Of a DNA stretch of 63,598 nt, positions 63,479 to 63,598 are shown piece by piece. The notes below the pieces were generated by a model. The model saw nothing but the letters and a program-made list of their open reading frames with translations. It had not been told where the DNA came from and ran no database searches. The DNA is taken from NCBI RefSeq assembly GCF_000003815.2, contig NC_049984.1:24525263-24588860 (forward strand). Direction: 5' to 3'. The stretch's first letter is position 1, and every line of letters begins with the position of its first letter. The position numbers and the translations under genes were made by a program. This DNA comes from Branchiostoma floridae. Taxonomy: Eukaryota; Chordata; Leptocardii; Amphioxiformes; Branchiostomatidae.

Positions 63479-63598
63479 TTATTATGATATAGGCTACACA
63501 AACTGACCCTTTTAAGCGACAAATTCCTTTAGAATACCTACATCCTGTATTCAACAATTCAGAGGCTTGAGATAGCGACAAATTCCCTTCGGCTGACA

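Overview
The window looks like nuclear DNA of a lancelet (Branchiostoma-type amphioxus). The reasons are AT-rich, intron-bearing genes with GT-AG junctions, animal families (TPPP/p25-alpha, glutathione S-transferase omega, thioredoxin, a membrane NHL-repeat protein), assembly gaps, and a very dense load of short palindromic transposons, tRNA-derived SINEs and microsatellites. The species is inferred from this style, not from a marker gene.

Layout. 1-1.4 kb: first coding exon of a TPPP gene on the minus strand. 3.7-4.0 kb: a possible plus-strand first exon. 4-14.8 kb: no convincing gene, many inverted-repeat elements. 14.8-43.1 kb: the gene-rich part, all on the minus strand. In transcription order it holds NHL-B (43.0-38.1 kb), thioredoxin (36.6-30.2 kb), GSTO-B (28.5-25.2 kb), NHL-A (23.3-20.6 kb) and GSTO-A (18.5-14.8 kb). 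NHL-B/GSTO-B and NHL-A/GSTO-A are near-identical pairs, so a block was duplicated. Copy A lacks thioredoxin, lacks the long first NHL exon and has a 1-nt frameshift in GSTO exon 2. Gaps lie at or near these defects, so separated haplotypes or assembly error must be considered. 43-58.9 kb: gene-poor, with transposon remnants, hammerhead-like RNA motifs, a promoter-like cluster near 49.4 kb and a possible small secreted peptide near 49.8 kb. 59.0-59.8 kb: an unrecognised membrane protein on the plus strand. 59.8-63.6 kb: repeats and a poor-quality stretch next to a gap.

I rebuilt gene models by reading splice sites and checking that phases close. GSTO-B gives 245 aa in 4 exons, thioredoxin 130 aa in 5 exons, NHL-B 924 aa in 5 coding exons. 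Thioredoxin and GSTO share the thioredoxin fold and glutathione/thiol redox chemistry. NHL-B is predicted to be a type II membrane protein with tyrosine-containing repeats inside and an NHL propeller outside.

The most interesting structures are: (1) a dispersed family of about 42-nt motifs resembling hammerhead ribozymes, with compensatory stem changes; (2) tandem arrays inside genes that multiply splice sites (5' sites in GSTO intron 3, 3' sites in the NHL-B leader); (3) a retrotransposon inside a TTAA-flanked DNA element inside a minisatellite inside a thioredoxin intron.
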